This document shows, one piece after another, positions 11,833-26,008 of a stretch of 64,000 nt of DNA (positions are counted from its first letter, which is position 1; each line of letters opens with the position of its first letter). The stretch is from Rotaria macrura (taxonomy: Eukaryota > Rotifera > Eurotatoria > Philodinida > Philodinidae). The translations under genes and the position numbers were made by a program. The stretch lies in contig OENT01000613.1 of assembly GCA_900239685.1 (NCBI GenBank), positions 28,506-92,505 of the forward strand. The letters are read 5' to 3'. Under the pieces are notes generated by a model. That model was not told where the DNA came from. It did not search any database and was given only the letters and a program-made list of their open reading frames with translations.

Positions 11833-14800
11833 ACAAATAAGCTTATATGATAATTCGAACGTGTCTTTTTGTTTTGTCTTACTCATCGATTGATTCATAT
11901 GTCGGTTATCGCAACTGAGTACAACAACAGCCTGTTCACCAATAATACGTCGGCATACATAACTGTCATAGTGTCGTCGATTTAATTGTCGAGTTTCTAT
12001 TAAAAAATATATATCTTTGAAAAACAAGGATTAATCATAAGAGAAATAAAACATTATTAACCAAGCGTTGAAAGTCCTTCTGGCCAATGTCGTTGATGTG
12101 CCCTTTCCATGAGTTCATTTGTTACATCGACTGGACAACCACTTTCAAGCAATGCTTGTTTTATAGCATCTTGTAAAACAATATTCGGAGTAGATAACAT
12201 TCCACCCCAATGAGTTACACGAGCTAATTGTAAATTGTTAGCCCAACTGAAATAAATAATTATAACATAACAGTTTCAAATATAGTTACGAGAATATAAC
12301 TTATCAAAAGATGATAAGAAAATTACGCGTGATAATATCAGTATAGATGTTCATTTTTAGTCCTTTCTCTATGCAATAAATCTATTAATTTAAAATGCAT
12401 ATGAATGCGTGAAGCATTCAAATCTAGGATACAAGTGTTATCAGAACGATTTTTGTGGTCGTCGAAAAGAATTATTTGATCACAGTAAAATGATGAGCTA
12501 TTTATGATGTTCATGAAAAATCTATTCATTTGTTATCAGAGATATCTTTGTCAGAGAAACCATCGTACTTCAGTTGTACTCATAGGAAACGCAAAATCTC
12601 TTTCGACAGATATTTGGAATTAGGCTCGGCTAACAACGTAAAACTTCAACGTTAGATTTTCGTCTCAAACTTTTCATTGATGTTCTTACGAAGATTATTA
12701 TTTTAATATGTAAATGATTGAAAATACTGTTTGAATATATATGCTAGTTTTTCTTATAAATAATCGAGATGATAGTGGCTCGACCAGTCAGATTTGTATA
12801 GTCAAAATCATATTCATTATAAGATTTAGTTCTTAATCTAAATTTCATTTATCATTCAATCTGCAAAACGAAGCGTTGACATTTATATCCTCAGATGCTG
12901 CACGTATACCAACTACGTAATATCAAGTGCTTTTTTGAAACATGCATCGTTTATTATGGGAGTGATCGATAATATACACAAGTAGACAAACATTTGGGAA
13001 AACGACTTTAAACATTCAATCGGGAACGCAGATTGTGAGTCATTAACGCTCATTAACAAAACGCAAGAAACGTGGTCTTCAAGCACAATTTTCACTTTCG
13101 GAGTGTGAAAATGAATGAAAACTCTAGTTCTGAGCGTTTAAACGCAAAAAAATTAAACAACTTAAAATGTAATGCTTTTAAACCATCAGAATCAGAGTTT
13201 TTATCAGTTTTCACGCTCCGAAAGTGAAAATTGTGCTTGAAGACCACGTTTTTGCGTTTTGTTAATGAACGTTAATGACTCACAATCGGCGTTCCCGATT
13301 GAATGTTTAAAGTCGTTTTCCCAAATGTTTGTCTGCTTGGGTAGGACATGACGCCAACATATTAGCACTCAGGCGCGCACCGAAAACGAGTACCAGATGC
13401 ATTGCATTACACAGCATATCCTGCTCTCACATCTAATATACTCACCCTCATAATGTCAATGAACGAATAGAAAAACGAAGATAGTTTATATAAATTCTGG
13501 CTCAATCATTTCAAAATCGAGAATAGAAATACCATCGGGAGAAAAAGTGGAAAATCAGCGAAAAAGAACAGATTTATGGAAATGAAGAGCACATTCTTGC
13601 CACATTCCCGTCTAATATTCTTACTTTTGAACTTCGCTCCCTTGATGTTCCATAGATCTCGAACATCAATTGTGTGTTCTATCAGGTACTTCCACGTGTT
13701 TCAACATTGTAATTTAACTTTTGTTGAGTTTTTTAGAGGTATTTCTTGAAATCCAAGGATTCAAATATCAATATTTGTCTCAGAAATAATCCATTTCTTT
13801 TTATGTTCATATTCTTTCTCATCATTATATAATACGTCATAGTTTAGACTGAAATTTTTACGAAATGATTCATGAATGAATTCTCTGCAAAACTGTGAAA
13901 TGTATCCAAATCTCTATTCAGTGTTAGAATAGTCATAACTCGATATTTTAGAATCACATCATGACAAACTTGTAACACTTATCATTTGGTGCCTTATTAA
14001 ACTTTCAAGATAGTAAGAAATTCGATAATATATTTAGGCATCCTCTTTAGAAAACTGTTCCCAAATTATATTCCACGCTTTATCTTCTGTGCAATTACGT
14101 TGTTCTCTGTTTTGTACATGTTTTTATTTTTACCGTTGAATATTGAAGTTACTTTACAAAACTCTTGTGAATTTATCCTTCACAACATACTTTAGATCAC
14201 CTACTTCGGCTACTGTCAGGATCTACAGATTATTTTAGTACAGATTGTATTCTTTCTAGAAACTCTGTACTGTCGAACACGATACTCTTTTTACTTCTGA
14301 TTCTCCTGGGCGAAGTGACACCAAATGAGTAGCTATATTATATATACAAAGATGAGAGTAAATAGATATTTGCCTGATCAACTGGGTATGATAACTATTT
14401 AGTACTTTAGAAAGCTAGAGTTTTTCGGTGTCTTACGCTCTGGCGTACAAATTTTAATTCGAAATTTAAAATACCATAGTTAAATTCAAAAGTGTAGAAA
14501 CCTCGGATTCAAATCCGAGTATTACGTGTACTTCACAAAGTGAAACCGACAGCAGATTGATTTTGATTAAACTGTTTAAAAGAATAGACCAGCAGTGCCC
14601 AGTATACATCAGTTTTTGGGAATTACAATATTGAGGAAACATTAAATGCATCATACTCACTTCCATGATATACCATCATTCAGATTTCTTGACAATTTCT
14701 ATTTACTCCAAAATAAACAACTTTAGTTCTATGGTAAATAATCACACATCACAGAGACAAAGTGTCAGTAGACTTGAATTTTTCATAGGTTTTAGGTATT

Positions 14801-17800
14801 GAGGAAATTTCAAACGCAGCATATTTACCATTACAATTTAGCATCAATCTGTAGCCCATGAAATTCTCTATGGAATGGTATATAATAGTTGAGTTTTCAT
14901 TTTGATTATGACAAAGATTTTGATTTGCGAAATTTGGAATAGGCCAATATTTGAATAGAAAATAATGACGTTTCTTGCTGTAACTCCGTAAATCTTTGAC
15001 AAATTATTCTCATCTTCGAACTCGGCCGAGATATTAGCGAGATAATGCAGTGTACAAAGTTTTATGACAATCGAAGTAGCATTTCAGATGCTATTGTGTA
15101 AACGGTCGGACGAACACGCTGACCAATTCTATAGTGAACTCACTTTTAGAGTACACAAAAACAAATCTAATCGACAAAATTTTCACAAGTTAGATAACCG
15201 CATAGACACTTTTTTTGTGAAGAAAAAGTACGAATGTCTAGTGTCATCAAAATTTGAAGTAGTTCTATTCTGTAAATTCCTCTGGAGTATTGCTTGTGTT
15301 ATTATTATGCTCGATTCATTGAAAATTTTCATCTAGAAGACTCATCGATGTAGAAATATGCAAATCTTATTGATGATTACTGCTTTGAAAAACGGTCAAC
15401 TCGTCAATAAATGCACGTCGAGTCTTGATTCTAGACGATGAAAACAAGAACGGAGCATCGAATTCTAACTGAAAAGTAGGACATCTGACTTTGCTAGCAT
15501 TCTATATTTATATTTTTCGATTGGTATTAAACATCTCCATCACATATGTATCTGTGATTGTTATGTATATATATATATACTTATTTTTATACCTTAATAT
15601 TTCATCATTTTCTCCATGTCCAAAGAAATATGATACTGTTAGATGATTAGTACGCGTAATACGAATAAATTCCTTGAGGACAAAAAGAAGCAAACTATAA
15701 TTTTTGAATGTTAAATAGAAATATTTTACCTGAAGTGTAGCTATTTCAGTTTTATAAAAATCAACATCATCTTTATATTTTTTTAATTCATTTTTAACAT
15801 TATCAAGTTCGTCATTTAATGTTTGAATACAACTATGATTCTTTATTTAAATGAAAATTAAGCAACTTCAATGTCTATTTCCTGAACAAAACCTTACTTG
15901 AACTTCATCCATTGAAATAATCATTCCACAACCATTTTCACATTGCATAGATTCCTTTTTATTGTGTTTACAATCAGTCAGATGGTTAGCAAGAACTTCT
16001 AATTTGACTATTGCTGCACAACCTTCATTTCCACATTTAATGTCTAAGCTATAAATATTATCATACGAATAGATTTTCATATACATAATACGCATGATAC
16101 ATGAAACAATAATCATAATGATTGCAAAGTAAATTTGTCTAACTTTTGAATCAGAACTCAATGAATTCTGTAGATTCAAATGAATTATGAATATCGTCAA
16201 AGTCTTCAGAGTAGACAAAAAAATCGACTTAGAGTTTCTTATTACACTGAGAATAATTTCTTATGAAAATCTTAGACCTATTCCTTTGCTCTAATTCTAC
16301 ATAATAGCATTCAGTGGGGATATCTATCGACTGCATGAATCGAATTGCCGTGAATATTTTGGAAAACCTACATATCAAAAGGTTTACAACGAATTTTTTT
16401 CATTGCGATTAATCTGTAGTCAATAATCATACTCATCGGTAGTTTTTCGAATTTAAAATTATCACGGTTTGATTTTATTTCAATCTCGATTATACAGTAA
16501 GAAAGCACTTTAGAGAACTGTGGCTTCAGGCTGTTGTAGAAATCGAATACTAGTGTTGAATGATCCATAAAATATCTATTATCAAACTTGACAATAAATC
16601 AATGGTGAAACGCATATGCACACAAACGTCGATCCAAAGTATCGTATGATTTGATGTATGCAATCATAAAAGCCCAAATCACGACATGAAGAGAAAAAGA
16701 AGACTTATTCTTTCGGTACGATGGACTTGTCATTTACACTGATGTGACAAATACGTGAAAAGTGATCATGTTTTCTATGACTGAAACATTACCAGCAACA
16801 CATATATCTTTTTTGAACGCTCCGATTTGATATTCGCTTATGAAAGCACTTCCAAGATAACATTCAATCGAAATTGAAGATTATCTATCATAAATTTCAC
16901 TCACTTTCCTCTCATAATTGAGACAACACATTAGTAATCGAGATTGTTCATCTGCAATCCCGTTGGAAATAGGTACGGGAAACGAACAATGAATGAACAA
17001 ACAGTATACATGATGTATTCATTGTCTTGATTCAAAAGTCATCATACAGTTTCGTCTTCTTTCTTCGTACGATTCGTTAAAATATCGAGAAATCTCGGAC
17101 ACAAATTTTCATCCATTCAGCTCAAATCCAACAAGCCAAGAACACGATATAGAACATCCGTCAGTAGACATAGGTAATGAAATAGTTAGAGACTATCCTA
17201 TGTGAATTTTATCCTTGGGATTCGATAGTTTCGTATTATCCAATCAAATGTTGTAAAGTAATCAAATCATAGGATACAGGAAACATATGAAAAATGTAGC
17301 AAGATATCGTTGGATCAAGTTTGTATTTAAAAGTTTTCGACGCGATGTCATCTCTACATGAAAGGCTACTGATTTATGCAATTCATCGCATCTATCAAAT
17401 GTTGTATTATGTGAAAGCATACTTGCTTAATACGATGAAACTATGTCTTTCGACGAAAAAAAAAACGAAATTGCATCATGTTTTTCTTTCTAATCTATTT
17501 ACTATTCAAGCAATCATGTTTTATATACTTTAGGTTCTTGATAGTAGATCGATTCTGAATCATAAAATGAAATACGATGTACTATTTAAATCGAGTACAA
17601 AATGTTTCGACCTTAGTACAGATCTGTACACTTTACTCAAGATTAATTGATTCTATGAGAATAATCTGCAACTGTCGTGCATACTTTTGATTTGATGAGA
17701 CGAGGGCAAGTGTTAAAAAATGATAAGAACCTACACTACTCATGTAATTTGACATTACAATGCCCTATTGCGAAAAAAAGTACAAGTGAAACTAATTGGA

Positions 17801-18365
17801 TATTTCTATGCGAAAGAAAATTGAATTTTCTCAAAGATTTAATCTTAGATTACTTATCTGCATTGGAATATGACTTTCTTTTAAAGTCTCGTCTTATAAT
17901 TAACTGAGAAGATTTTTCGATGAAAAATCCGATACCAACATGATTGCTTGTAATTAAAATAAGAAGAAAATCTTAGTTTCACAGTGTAGAGTGTTTCTCT
18001 CGATTGATTATAACCTACCGATTAAGTAAATTTTTAACAATCCTGGGTACGAGCTTCAATTGATAGATTTCAATCGGTGTTCGATCGATGGGACATGTTT
18101 GCGTTTGTGAAAGCCATTCTCCAATGCAAGCCTTTAACGAAGAATACCTGTATATCTGTATATAAAAAATAAAAAGTCGACTGACTTGACAAAAAGTATG
18201 TTCACACGATGGTATTTGAACAGGATCTTGTAGAACACCAGCACAAATAGAACCTCAATACAAAGATAATAGATAAATACTTATTTGAGTCATTATTGTT
18301 TTTAAATCTATACATATTAATTCATCATCGACTACATTCGGAAATCTTTGAATATCAAAGCCCAT
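11770..18365 (-). CDS. RNF41: E3 ubiquitin ligase RNF41 / NRDP1
   Basis: RING E3 ligase that in other animals targets ErbB3, BRUCE and signalling adaptors. Nine exons: 18314-18365, 18186-18253, 18019-18131, 15898-16048, 15730-15840, 15593-15672, 12062-12246, 11883-11996, 11770-11816. They join in phase to 306 residues (human 317). It begins MGFDIQRFPNVVDDELIC (human MGYDVTRF...). The RING ends in Asp as in NRDP1: CSICAGVL ... CEHTFCQACIGEW ... CPID. Next are TRAF-like zinc fingers (CGNEGCAAIVKLEVLANHLTDC, CENGCGM), a coiled coil (LNDELDNVKNELKKYKDDV), and the substrate-binding C-terminal domain (LARVTHWGGMLSTPN, ETRQLNRRHYDSYVCRR, EPGIVMIFSHGV). Introns of 1.97 kb and 3.35 kb contrast with short ones elsewhere; the larger holds a foldback element. 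The third junction (donor GTCAGT) is the least standard but phase and homology support it. Confidence 0.95.
12976..13342. repeat. Foldback/MITE-like element in RNF41 intron
   Basis: Arms 12976-13112 and 13206-13342 are near-identical inverted copies of about 137 bp around a 93-bp centre. The ends read ACACAAGTAGAC and GTCTGCTTGGGT (inverted). No coding capacity. I could not define a target-site duplication. A diverged half-copy is in ELAC1 intron 2. Confidence 0.85.
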
Positions 18366-21300
18366 AGCGCAATTTACAAAATCGACTTTTCGATTTATCA
18401 GAACATTTTCGTTTCTAAAATGAAATGAAAATCAATATTCTTTCAGGTATTCTTATTCTTGTGATTATCTTTTTTTCTCATTTGCTCTCCGAATGTCTTA
18501 ATCGATCATCTTATCGTATGGTCGATACAAATGGCCAGTTAAATAAAAATATTAATAAAATATCGAAAAAAAGACATTACATCGACATCTATATTTCATT
18601 ACAGTTAGGAATAGAAATCTATTTTTTTTTTGAATAATACTCTAAAAGTGCATGAAACATGTAATTGTAGAACACGAAACATTTTGATCGACAATGTTCC
18701 ATGTTCCAACAGCATTGGGCGACACAATCAGGTGATTGATTGGAACTTGTTTTTATCTCGTATTAAACCTTGATCGGATTTTTGATAGCAACTTGAGTAT
18801 GGTGTCTTGGCGAAATTATCCAGCTAATAAACATAACGAAGAAAAATGAAAAGTCGTAAGTGTATTCAATACGCTCATGAGCTTAAATCAGTTTGCCAGC
18901 TGATAGTAAACATGAATAATTCGAGAATACTTCAGATCAGAGATATAATTTGTACTATTATTTTACTGGACTGAATTAAAGGTTTTCCTACGTTCTATTT
19001 ATAATACCACTATATATATATATATAACTCAAAAGAGTACTGTCTTAATGTTTTTCAGACGGCCAGAATACTACGGGCACTACTGTTAATTTATTAGCGT
19101 CGCGTTGTCGCTCCAAAGAATGACATTTTCTTAATGTAACAAGTCTGAAAAGAAAACCCATACTTAATCATTTGAGAATGAATATTTTGTTCGAATCAAA
19201 AACATTTAATTTAAATAATCATATTTATTTGACTCAATAGGATAACGTAGAAGCACGATTACAATCATAAAAGCTATTCTTTCTCGTCCTTGAAACAAAA
19301 AGAGCCAAAGTTTCAAGCATCATACTTGAAGATTAATATCATGAGAAATTCTTTTTTTTTTGTTTTTGATAGACAAATACATTTTATTTTGAAACTGAAG
19401 AATGGATTAGTAATGTTAATTAAAAAATTTTTTTCTCATAGAATTTTGCAAGATTTACTAACTGAACACGAAGGTTGAGCCCATTGTATTTCAGAATTTC
19501 TAAACTCAAACAAGAAGCTGATTGCTTAATTCTATGTCAAGTTGAAACCATATTTTTAAGGCATATATGATTTGCCTTTTGAAAATAGAATCTTTTTTTC
19601 TCATGTTTTCTTTTCCGATAAGCAGCTTACTCTACGTTATGTTTTGAACGATTTGATACGATTGCGATACAATTCTATTCTATTCTATTACTAGTGTTGG
19701 TGTTTTGTTTAGTAAATTCAATAAAATACTGATCAATCTGCTTCTATAAACAAGTGACGAATCTTGAATATAAAGCGTACGCAAATGTAAAGAAAGTATT
19801 GTTCGATCAATAAACGTTTTTCTATATACTTGAACTCGGTCAGTTAAAATTGCCAGAGTCCGGTCCGACAGATTTTAGTAAATAGACTCAATCATCCGCA
19901 CTATGTAACTCAATTATAATAATTTACTCTGCACTAAGCAATTAATTGTATCAAGCATATACTCTAACGAAACCAGTTTTCTTATCAAACCTGTGTTCAA
20001 GGGAGAAATCTTTCTGGTTCTTTTAAAGTTTGGCAAATTCGTATCGAGAAACCATAATTGTTTTTCGTTTGGGCACAGATTCAGTAGAAAGCTCATTTTT
20101 TATGAGAGCATATGCATCAAGAATTGTTTCATTCAGGAAGTAAATCAAAAAGCAAACTCAATTTGTCTAGAAGTTACAATCAAGAATATAGTACAATGCT
20201 ACTATATGTAACAACAGATTCTAGTCTTTTGTGACCTTTGAATGCACGATTGTCAGAAATTCATGAGTGTTTGACGACCTAGAATTATTTAAAACACAAG
20301 TCTGAACAATTATGTATGGCGCTATGTGTTAAAAGAAGAGCGATTCTGTATCGTTGAAGTCCAATATCCAAAATAAGGATATATTTGAAATGATCGATAA
20401 GGACGATTACAATCTTAGAGTCTCAGAAATCTGACAGCTTGATGTGCCAGAAAGATATTTTCCCTCTACTGACGAAGTAACAACCACGTACCAGTATTTT
20501 CATAGACCGACTTAAAGTAAGAAGTAAAATTGGTTCATTGATTTCAACTATCTATTATCAATTTTCAATTAAAATATCCGTGTTTAAATTGTTAAATTCA
20601 ACTCGCATAGTTTTATTTGAAAATTTTCATTGAAAATATCTACGCTGCAAGAGCAATCGTCGAAATCTTCAGCCATTGTTATTCGCTAAGAACACCTTGA
20701 CAAATAAGTTTTCTGTTTTTTTTGCCTTCTTGGTTTAGAACAATAATATATGAACCAGCAATTTTTTATCAGTCATAGTTTTGTAGGTCGAATCTGATGG
20801 ATACAAAATTTTTCGAACAAAAATTTACACAACAGTGAATTTCGTTGAAAATAATTCCATCGTTGCCGAAGCCCCTGAGAGCTCTCAGATTGATTTATAG
20901 TTCTTTCATTGAGAGAATCGGAGTGTTGAAGTTTTATTAAAAATTCTTCTCTTATTTTTTTAGAGAACTAAAAGTCTTGGCGAATACCAAAAACTGTTTT
21001 GCATAGCTGCAGATGAAGTTGATTTAATCGGATTTTTTTGTTTAAAATAATCATTTCAGGTAATTAAAATTCAACGGGAGAAATCTATTCGATAAACATA
21101 TTTTTACTATTACACAATGAACATTTAAAGAGAACATCTAATTTCTAAGTTTCCTCTACGTAAAAAATGATATCTGCATATGAAATCTACTTTCATTCTC
21201 TTCTAATATCAACAACATTGATACTAACTATTTGCGGATAGATTTTTAAAAACTTGATTTTAGTAGTGTTCAATTTTCGGATTCTTTGTTGTAGAAGACT

Positions 21301-24300
21301 TAGTCAGACATTTCTTCTTATTGTTGACATTCTTTATGGTCAGATAGATTGACATAGTAATGAAATTACGTTATCATTTGACACTTCGAACTAGACGGTA
21401 AATAGAATTTTCCGAAAGAAGATATGAACGGAAAAGAAAATTAAATCAGTTGAACCAGTGTAAATCAATGAGTTGAGGGTAAGTTGATTTGAAAGTGCAA
21501 GTCGGACGAACATTTTCAGAAATATAAAAGTTCGAAATTTGGAATGAAAAGTCTGTCGTAAGAAATCAAACACATGGAGTATATCATAACGTGCTAAGTA
21601 CATCATATAGAATTTACTTTTATACATTGAAAGGTGACGTTTCTAAAATGTTTACGATATTGAATTAGCCTGATTTTTAATTTTCTTATATTTCAAGAAA
21701 AGAACCATCAAACGATTAGATATTGCCATCATAGACTTTCATTGTTTTGATCTTTGTCTATGAAAAGTTTTCTTGGTAAAATTCGAAAAAAATGATTATC
21801 CGATCGAGAGAAGTTCATATCATAACCTGTTTAAAACGTCGAATATTTTCTTAAGGATTATGGATTGCACGTACGAGTTATTCGACAGAACTGTGACACC
21901 AAGAAAAAATCTCTCGATAAGTAATTATATGCACGAATTGGATTGACTAGAGATCATTTCATAATCTATGGAAAAAAAACAATCCATTTGTCATTCTTCG
22001 TAGTTGTCTTCGAGCAATTTGAAAATTTCAACTCAAAGAAATATTTCAACATAACCTTTGTTTTGAAATACAGCAACTATCCAATCAGGAGAGAAGAATT
22101 TTTAAGCTACTGCCATAAGAATACTATGGAATTTTAACCTTATTAAAAAATGTTGCTACGTGTTAAAAAAGCCGAAGGAAAAAAGTGTCAAAAGAATGAA
22201 ACATCATTCATTTGTTGTATTGGACACTTGAAAAGTCTATTCCCTTAAACAAGAAGAAACCATAGTACATATTGATAATAAACATTGAACTTGTTATTTA
22301 TTGAATAAAAAATAATGATGATACACGGACCATGTTCGGAAATGTGCTGTTGATATAAATTTGATTCTTTTTCTTCGCGGCCAACACTGATGCATCATTC
22401 TTATAATATTTCAATATGAATTTCTTCTTTTTGTTGTGTTACTCATTCAAAACATTCCATGTATGCGATTTACTCTAGGCACATTTACTTTCTGTGGATT
22501 ACATTTTAAAAAAATATTCTAATTAATGTTCTTTTTGTGCGAGGATTTACTTCCACTTGTTGTTTCAAATGAATGAAATGAAAGCATTAACAATCATCGC
22601 AAAAGTCAATGTATTAACAGGAAAAAAAAGTTCCATTAGATAGGTATAGCGATGAGATGATAACATTGGTGAGGACAAGAATGGAAATGAAAATCAAAGT
22701 GAGAGTGCAGATTTCTTCGACACTATACACAACCACATTCCGTGCTTAAGAAAAACTCGTTTTTCAGATAACATATTGATTATTGCAAGTATTCTTCGTT
22801 TTTCTAGCTTGAAACGATCAATAGAAAATGAAGTCTTAAAAGTAAAAGTTTTACTTTTTTTAAGAAAAAAAAGCAATTAAAATTGAAAATTAATCAATGG
22901 AAAGTAAATCGTGCAAAACAAAACTTTCATGTATTGATGAATTCGATACAAATCACCATCGAGTAATTAAATTGACTAATCAATCAAGTTATTATCATGG
23001 GAAATGTAAGAAGGAACAAAATTCATTTTCATTTCATGTCAAACTCATGAAATTTTTGAATTATATTTTTTCTTCGATCTTTTTACACACACTTACGTTA
23101 CTGAAACATTATGTAAAATACAGAATTTCGAACTTTCAAAGCTTTGTCAACGACCACTAGGCGTTCTTGTTTGTTTTCTCTTAAAAGTAAAATCGCTTTC
23201 TACCCAATCAGTTATACGAAAGTGAACAATCTTTTTTTCCTTGAGATTAATCTTTCTAGAAATGGCATCGAATATTAAACATAGGATATTAGATAATAAT
23301 AATAAGTTATCCGCATGAAAATCTAGTTCCCTATGAAGAACGTCAATAGTCGAAATATGTTTACTTACAACATCGATAATTTCTGAATATTTTATCGATT
23401 CGAACTCAAACGTATATAACTATGATAGAAATATATTAGCATAATTGATTGAGAATTAAGTAAAGTGCCTTCTAAGCGGATGAAAACAGTTTCTAGAGAT
23501 TTTCAAAATTAATTTTGCATCCTAAAGTAGATATGTTGGTTATAGAAAAAAAGAACATTCACATAATCCGACCCGTCGAAGAACTTCTTTTACCTCTCGT
23601 TGAACTTTCAGAACATTGGACAATATTATGTTTTAATGTAACATCGTTATATTTCATTCTTCCACTTGATAATTATTTCATGATTGACAAGAAAAACTAA
23701 GTACTCTTTAATTGAATATTAAAACGTGAGTTTACAATGTTCTTTCTTCTTAAATGAATCGTCATATCTTACTTCAATAAAGAATAGAATAACAAGAGAA
23801 CAGATAATTTGTTGTCTGATGTATATATGTGAAAAAGAGAAATTGAACGTGTCATTTATTGATTTACTATTCCTACTGGTTGATCTAAATTCGACACCTG
23901 ATCGAAATCGACTATCAATTTACTAAACGTGCTGAATGTTTGTCTCGTTTGAAAAGAAAGAAACAGAAAGACAAGTGATTCGTTCTTTATGTCATATGTA
24001 AGGGAATTATATTCAAAGAAATAAAAAAATATTTTCTCATTTCAAAGAATTAAATAATCCGTTATCAATACGAAAGACGCATACCGTTTGTTGATAAACA
24101 TGTCATCTCCTATTGACATAGTAACTCAAGATGTCTCTTTTACTATTTCATCTAGTCAATATTTTCAATACTTTTATCTGAAACCGATCATAGATGACCG
24201 TTGTGTATGTAAGTTAAAGACGAAGTTAAAGTTGCTTGCATGAATCTTCGATCGACTTGATAACCGTGGTGACAACATCGATCGTCTTCTTCTTTGCTTT

Positions 24301-25144
24301 TTTTCTCGATGACGAAAATTGAACGAATGAAAATGTAATTATTTTTTTCTTCTTCTCGTCTTTGGTGTCATTCTGGCGCCGTGAATAAGATAATCTTAGC
24401 TTTAGGCATCGTATTCTGTCGCGTGTCTTTCTCTTTTTCTTATTTGAAGTAGAATGGTGAGTATTGAACTCAGATGGGAACAAAAAAAAGAAACCATCGG
24501 CTTAAAGACCACCCACTTGTGTTACTGTTTGCATTATGCTAGTTAAAAATAATCTAACTCATCCGATCGAAAATGAAAATCCAGACTAATCGGCTTATTA
24601 CACAAGCTTGTGCATATACAACTATGATCTATACTGATGCACTCAGCATGAATGAAAAAGATATCTTTAAGCGAATGAATGAAAAATGTCCTTTTAGTTA
24701 TGGTTTAATTATCATCATATAATCCTATCGATTCGTATAGTGATGAATAAATCATAGTATGCTTTCTTGTGTGAACATGTGAGTAGTGTAACGCTCAATA
24801 CATGAGCTTCATTCTTCGCCAGTATTGTTGATCAAGAAGAAGAAAAAAAGAGCCATATTCATTGATAGACTTTAGTTAATCCTTTCCATTCTTATTCTAA
24901 TATAAAAAACGAAAACCTAATTGATGTCAAAGTACAAAAAAATGAAGAAGAAAGAATAAGAGTGACAAAGTCAAGCTTTTTTTTTGATTGACTTTACATA
25001 TAGTTCTTTTACTTTATTGACAAATAGGCTAATCTTTCCGCCCATCACAATATGTCAACAATCATCATTCCATCCAATTAAATACCTTTTCATTTATTTA
25101 ACAGCTTTTTCTCTTCTACACTGTTCTCACTTACAAACACAATA
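18366..25144. other. 6.8 kb gene-free stretch
   Basis: No coding region that I can support. It is AT-rich with a short TA run near 19012-19027. Open frames here are at most about 90 codons, have random-looking composition and no family signature. It lies between the 5' end of RNF41 and the 3' end of the homeobox gene, so it may hold distal regulatory DNA, but I see no specific site. Confidence 0.5.
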
Positions 25145-26008
25145 TTAATTGAAAATTTTAAAGTTTTGATGATGATGATGATGTGCATTTGTCCATCCAT
25201 TCATGAAATCTTCACTCGTTCGTCCGTACATTGATGGTGGTTGAAGAAAATCCATTTCTTGATTTCTATAACTAGCTCCATAGATTGCTGAATTATTTGC
25301 TGTTGGATCATTGGTGTAAAAAAGTGCTTGATTGGGACTATAAGATGTTGGATACATGTGATGATAAGCAACCGCTTGGGATGACCATGCAGCTAGAGAT
25401 GCAGCTGCTGATGTTGCTGAGTTATCTGAACTTGTTCCACCGTTTGTACTTGATATTGATGACGGTGAACGGTGAGTAACCCGAACTGTTGGACTTTTAA
25501 CTTCACGTTTACAAGGCGATGCTTCAATTTTTTCATGTAAACTACTATTTGACGATGATGATGATGATGGCTTTTTAATTGCTTTATCTTGTTGACGACA
25601 TTTTGCACGACGATTTTTAAACCAAACCTAAAAGAAAATTCAATTACAACGACATGTTTGTTTTTTTTCCTCTTGGTAACAATTAATTTTCTACTTGTAT
25701 TCTTGATTCTGGTAAACTTATTTTCATGGCAACTTCTTCTCTCATAAATATATCGGGATAACGTGTTCGAGCAAATAATGTTTCAAGTTGATCGAGTTGT
25801 GCACGGGAAAACGTCGTACGTTCACGTCTTTGTTTTCTTTGTGACGAACCATTATAGGATAATGTTGAATGTTGACCGAAGCCAAATGAAAATGGATCTG
25901 TATACCCAAACTTTAATGCCGATGGATCATTTGTCATTGATGCATAATTTGAATAGTAATCACCTAATGGCGGTGAAGAATATTTTGTTTGACTATTTAC
26001 AGAAGCCA
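25145..26008 (-). CDS. OTX: Otx/orthodenticle-type homeobox transcription factor (5' exon not found)
   Basis: DNA-binding regulator of anterior/head development. Two exons seen: 25695-26008 and 25145-25627, joined phase 0. The homeodomain runs from [19 protein letters not shown] through [20 protein letters not shown] to [13 protein letters not shown], and position 50 is Lys, the bicoid/Otx-specific residue. The intron falls between homeodomain residues 46 and 47, a site common in paired-class genes. After the domain come Lys/Ser-rich and Ser/Ala-rich stretches and a C-terminal tract with five His (coded by an ATGATG repeat on the plus strand). The upstream exon opens after a pyrimidine-rich acceptor (phase 1) at 26009-26010; there is no in-frame ATG in it, so a short first exon lies upstream, location unknown. 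Vertebrate OTX paralogues cannot be distinguished here. Confidence 0.92.

Noticed and set aside
15868..16218. 116-codon minus-strand frame as a separate gene
   Set aside because: Its C-terminal half is the zinc-finger exon of RNF41 (15898-16048); the N-terminal half is intron read-through.
24226..24483. Lys/Arg-rich minus-strand frame
   Set aside because: Low-complexity composition from A/T-rich runs, no domain, no splice context.
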